From contig WTHV01000023.1 in the NCBI GenBank assembly GCA_011525265.1, forward strand, positions 1-9,217: DNA of 9,217 nt, written 5' to 3'. Under the pieces are notes generated by a model. The model saw only the letters and a list, made by a program, of their open reading frames with translations. It ran no database searches and had not been told where the DNA came from. Positions 6,816-9,217 of this stretch are shown here, piece after piece. The DNA comes from Alphaproteobacteria bacterium. Lineage in GTDB: Bacteria > Pseudomonadota > Alphaproteobacteria > Puniceispirillales > Puniceispirillaceae. Position 1 is the stretch's first letter. Every line of letters starts with the position of its first letter. Position numbers and translations under genes: made by a program.

Positions 6816-7943
6816 ATGACAAAAATTCTCACAACACATGTTGGCTCATTGCCGCGCACCCAAGAGGTGGTTGACCTGATTTTTGCGCGCGAAAAAAATG
6901 AGGCTTATGACCAAGCCACATTTGATAGCACCATGACAGCACAAGTTGATGCGACGGTAAAAAAGCAAGTTGAGGCTGGCATTGATATTGTCTCTGATGG
7001 TGAGACATCAAAAATCTCCTATGCGACCTATGTGAAAGATCGCTATCATGGTTTTTCTGGCGATAGCCCGCGTAATGCGCCTGCTGATCTCCTTGCTTTC
7101 CCAAGCTTTTTGCAAAGACAGGCCGATTCTGGCGGAACACCCACCTATGCGCGCCCTATGTGCACCTCAGCTGTATCTGTAAAAGACCAATCAGATTTGC
7201 ACAAAGATATTGCGAACCTAAAGGCGGCAATGGCCAATCATGGCGCCAAGCGCGGTTTCATGAATGCGGCATCACCTGGGGTTATATCGCTGTTCTTGGC
7301 AAATGATTTCTATCCAGATCGCGAAGCCTATCTTGGCGCCCTAGCAGATGCCATGCGCGAAGAATATCGTACCATCATTGAAGCAGGCCTTGATTTGCAA
7401 CTTGATTGCCCTGATTTAGCGCTCTCGCGCCATATGCTATTCACTGATATGACAGATGCTGAATTTGTCAAAGTGGCTGATATGCATGTTGAAGCTTTGA
7501 ACCATGCGCTATCTGGCCTGCCGAAAGATCAGATTCGCGTGCATATTTGTTGGGGCAATTATGAAGGCCCGCACACGTGCGATATTTCTATGGATAAGGT
7601 CTTCCCAACCTTGATGAATACCCATGCAGGCTATGTCTTGTTCGAGACATCAAACCCACGCCACGCACATGAATGGACTGTCTTCCAAGATCGCAAATCT
7701 GAAATTCCAGATGATAAAATCCTTGTCCCCGGCGTTGTAGATAGCACGACAAATTTTGTCGAACATCCAGAATTAGTCTCACAACGTGTTCAGCGATTTG
7801 TTGATATTGTCGGGGCAGAGCGTGTTATTGCTGGCTCTGATTGCGGCTTTGGGACATTTGCAGGCTACGGGGCTGTTGACCCTGATATTGCCTATGCCAA
7901 ATTGGCAAGCCTGTCTGAAGGGGCGGCAAAGGTCACGGGCTAA
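6816..7943 (+). CDS. MetE-core-like zinc-dependent thiol methyl/alkyltransferase
   Basis: A 375-residue protein matching only the C-terminal catalytic barrel of cobalamin-independent methionine synthase (full MetE is about 750 residues), often labelled cobalamin-independent methionine synthase II family. The Zn ligands appear intact: H243-x-C245 (HICWGNY), E277 (LFETSN) and C343 (GSDCGFGTF). Residues that bind homocysteine in MetE also have counterparts: S11 in HVGSLPRT, E63 in DGE and D197 in LDCPD. It therefore probably activates homocysteine or a similar thiol and moves a methyl or alkyl group onto it. The N-terminal MetE half is absent, so the donor may be a pathway compound and not methyltetrahydrofolate. 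The other known relative of this size is epoxyalkane:coenzyme M transferase. AAAGGA (6802-6807) lies 8 nt before the start. It is the last gene of the operon, with a convergent gene 11 nt beyond its stop. Confidence 0.85.
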   Translation: MTKILTTHVGSLPRTQEVVDLIFAREKNEAYDQATFDSTMTAQVDATVKKQVEAGIDIVSDGETSKISYATYVKDRYHGFSGDSPRNAPADLLAFPSFLQRQADSGGTPTYARPMCTSAVSVKDQSDLHKDIANLKAAMANHGAKRGFMNAASPGVISLFLANDFYPDREAYLGALADAMREEYRTIIEAGLDLQLDCPDLALSRHMLFTDMTDAEFVKVADMHVEALNHALSGLPKDQIRVHICWGNYEGPHTCDISMDKVFPTLMNTHAGYVLFETSNPRHAHEWTVFQDRKSEIPDDKILVPGVVDSTTNFVEHPELVSQRVQRFVDIVGAERVIAGSDCGFGTFAGYGAVDPDIAYAKLASLSEGAAKVTG

Positions 7944-7954
7944 GCTTGCGCTTT

Positions 7955-9217
7955 TCACCGCTGTTGTCTTGTTACAGAATAATGTAACACAATCACTGGA
8001 ATAAGCCCTGTTAGCACAATCATTAAAGCTGGCAGGGCGGCCTGTTCAATCATCTCATCCTTGGCATATTGATAGGTGAATGTGGCAAATGTCTCAAAAT
8101 CAAAGGGGCGAAGAAGCAACGTCATAGGCAATTCTTTCATGACATCTACAAAGACAAGTAAAATCCCTGCCCCAACAGATGGTGAAATAATCGGCAAAAC
8201 GACTTTATAAAGGCTTTGTGAAAAGCTTTTACCCAACAATGTGCTTGCCTCAAAAATATGTTTTGGCACGCGGCCAAGCCCTGTTTCAACAGCCCCATAG
8301 CCAACCGCATGAAAGCGCACCATATAGCCAATAACCAATGCCAAAAGACCGCCACTTAAATAAGGTGCGCCAATCCACCCCATGACTGTGTTAAGACCGC
8401 CCATAAAGCCCAGCACACCAATCGCCAATATTGTACCGGGTATGGCATAACCTGTTGCCGCCATCAGCGCCAATAGGCGCGCGCCCTTGCCAAGCTTATA
8501 GTGCGATAACAAACCAATAAGCAAAGAGGCTGTTAAGATACCAAAGGCTGCGAGAGCAGCGACTTGAAGATTATTGCCAAGTAATGACCAGAAATTCTCT
8601 TGCACCTCTTGGCTTATGCCTGTGCCAAGAAAGCTAAGTAAAATAGCAACCGGTATCACAAAGCCGAGTAAAACAGGGACAATACAAACGGCATAGACAC
8701 CCCATTTTTTTCCCCGCGGCAGAGCAATGCGCGGCACACCTCGTTTTGTGTTTGATAAATTCTGAAATGACTTGCGAGAGCGTGCATAAAGCTCCGTGCC
8801 AAGCAATCCCAAAATCACGATAAGCGCAAAGAGCGATAATTGCGCGGCAGCAGGCATATTATTCATACCAAGCCATACATTGAAAATGCCAAGGGTCAGC
8901 GTATCAACGGCAAAATATTCAACCGTGCCAAAATCAGAAATGACTTCCATTAACACCAAAGACAGGCCTGCGATAATGGCAGGGCGGGCAAGTGGCAAGG
9001 CCACATCACGCAAGATATCGCGCCCAGAGACAAGTGCCGCTTCAAATAAGGTTCTAGATGTTTGCCGAAAGGCTGTGCGCGCCATAATGTAAATATAAGG
9101 ATAAAGCACCGCGGCCATCATCACGATTGCACCGCCTAAAGAGCGTATTTCAAAAAACCAATAATCGCGCGCTGATGTCACCCCTAATAAAGACCTTAAG
9201 GCGCCTTGTACAGGCCC
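7955..9217 (-). CDS. Fe(III)-type ABC transporter permease, N-terminus beyond window
   Basis: The C-terminal 420 residues of an inner-membrane permease of the FbpB/SfuB/FutB iron(III) transporter type, usually about 540 residues with two fused permease domains. The reading frame stays open to the right edge. Upstream of the GTG at 9181 there are 12 further conserved-looking codons, so that GTG is internal and the gene is cut by the window. Numbered from that GTG, two EAA loops contact the ATPase: FEAALVSGR (46-54) with ALPLARPAI, and FEASTLLGK (310-318) with VLPIISPSV. Family-typical blocks are DFGTVEYF (83-90) and KELPMTLLLRPF (349-360). About nine hydrophobic segments are visible. Partners (binding protein, ATPase) are not in the window. 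It converges on the operon with an 11-nt gap, and no sequence link to the catabolic cluster is visible. Iron is the best guess; other ferric chelates, thiamine or phosphonate-type substrates are possible. Confidence 0.9.
   Translation of the reverse strand, partial: GPVQGALRSLLGVTSARDYWFFEIRSLGGAIVMMAAVLYPYIYIMARTAFRQTSRTLFEAALVSGRDILRDVALPLARPAIIAGLSLVLMEVISDFGTVEYFAVDTLTLGIFNVWLGMNNMPAAAQLSLFALIVILGLLGTELYARSRKSFQNLSNTKRGVPRIALPRGKKWGVYAVCIVPVLLGFVIPVAILLSFLGTGISQEVQENFWSLLGNNLQVAALAAFGILTASLLIGLLSHYKLGKGARLLALMAATGYAIPGTILAIGVLGFMGGLNTVMGWIGAPYLSGGLLALVIGYMVRFHAVGYGAVETGLGRVPKHIFEASTLLGKSFSQSLYKVVLPIISPSVGAGILLVFVDVMKELPMTLLLRPFDFETFATFTYQYAKDEMIEQAALPALMIVLTGLIPVIVLHYSVTRQQR

Noticed and set aside
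7942..7955. Small AAGC/GCTT hairpin followed by T residues after the operon stop, as an intrinsic terminator.
   Set aside because: A four-base-pair stem with a four-T run is too weak to call.
8796..9092. Open frame of 98 codons on the plus strand.
   Set aside because: It lies wholly within the minus-strand permease gene, which has clear family motifs, and shows no recognisable domain or ribosome site.

Overview
The window carries a tightly packed, same-strand cluster of eight genes (21-7943). A convergent gene on the minus strand (7955 to beyond 9217) closes it. Base composition is mid-GC (a by-eye impression, not counted) and even across the window, coding density is very high, and no mobile element, tRNA, rRNA or CRISPR is visible. 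Protein style and gene content suggest a marine alphaproteobacterium, perhaps of the SAR116/Puniceispirillales type. That placement is inference from gene content and was not tested by a search.

Layout: (1) 21-551, single-domain SnoaL/NTF2-like protein; (2) 604-1914, NAD-dependent dehydrogenase of the histidinol dehydrogenase superfamily, most like sulfopropanediol 3-dehydrogenase (HpsN); (3) 1917-2972, double SnoaL-like protein; (4) 3002-3766, short-chain dehydrogenase (SDR); (5) 3783-4799, LacI-family regulator; (6) 4812-5780, second, divergent double SnoaL-like protein; (7) 5805-6803, two-domain cupin; (8) 6816-7943, MetE-core-like zinc thiol methyl/alkyltransferase. Gaps between these genes are 52, 2, 29, 16, 12, 24 and 12 nt, so they look like one operon that begins at or before the left edge. 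On the minus strand, 7955-9217 is the C-terminal part of a two-domain Fe(III)-type ABC permease, probably unrelated to the cluster.

Functionally this looks like an uncharacterised catabolic operon under control of its own embedded LacI repressor. Visible chemistry is alcohol-to-acid oxidation (HisD/HpsN-like), a second hydroxyl/keto redox step (SDR), a cupin step, a methyl or alkyl transfer to a thiol (intact Zn site of the MetE fold), and five SnoaL-like modules in three proteins. The repeated SnoaL-like modules are the most unusual aspect. The substrate cannot be read from the sequence. A hydroxylated, methylated or sulfur-containing marine osmolyte is a reasonable guess, but no transporter for it and no desulfonating enzyme lie inside the window. 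No intergenic stretch exceeds 300 bases.
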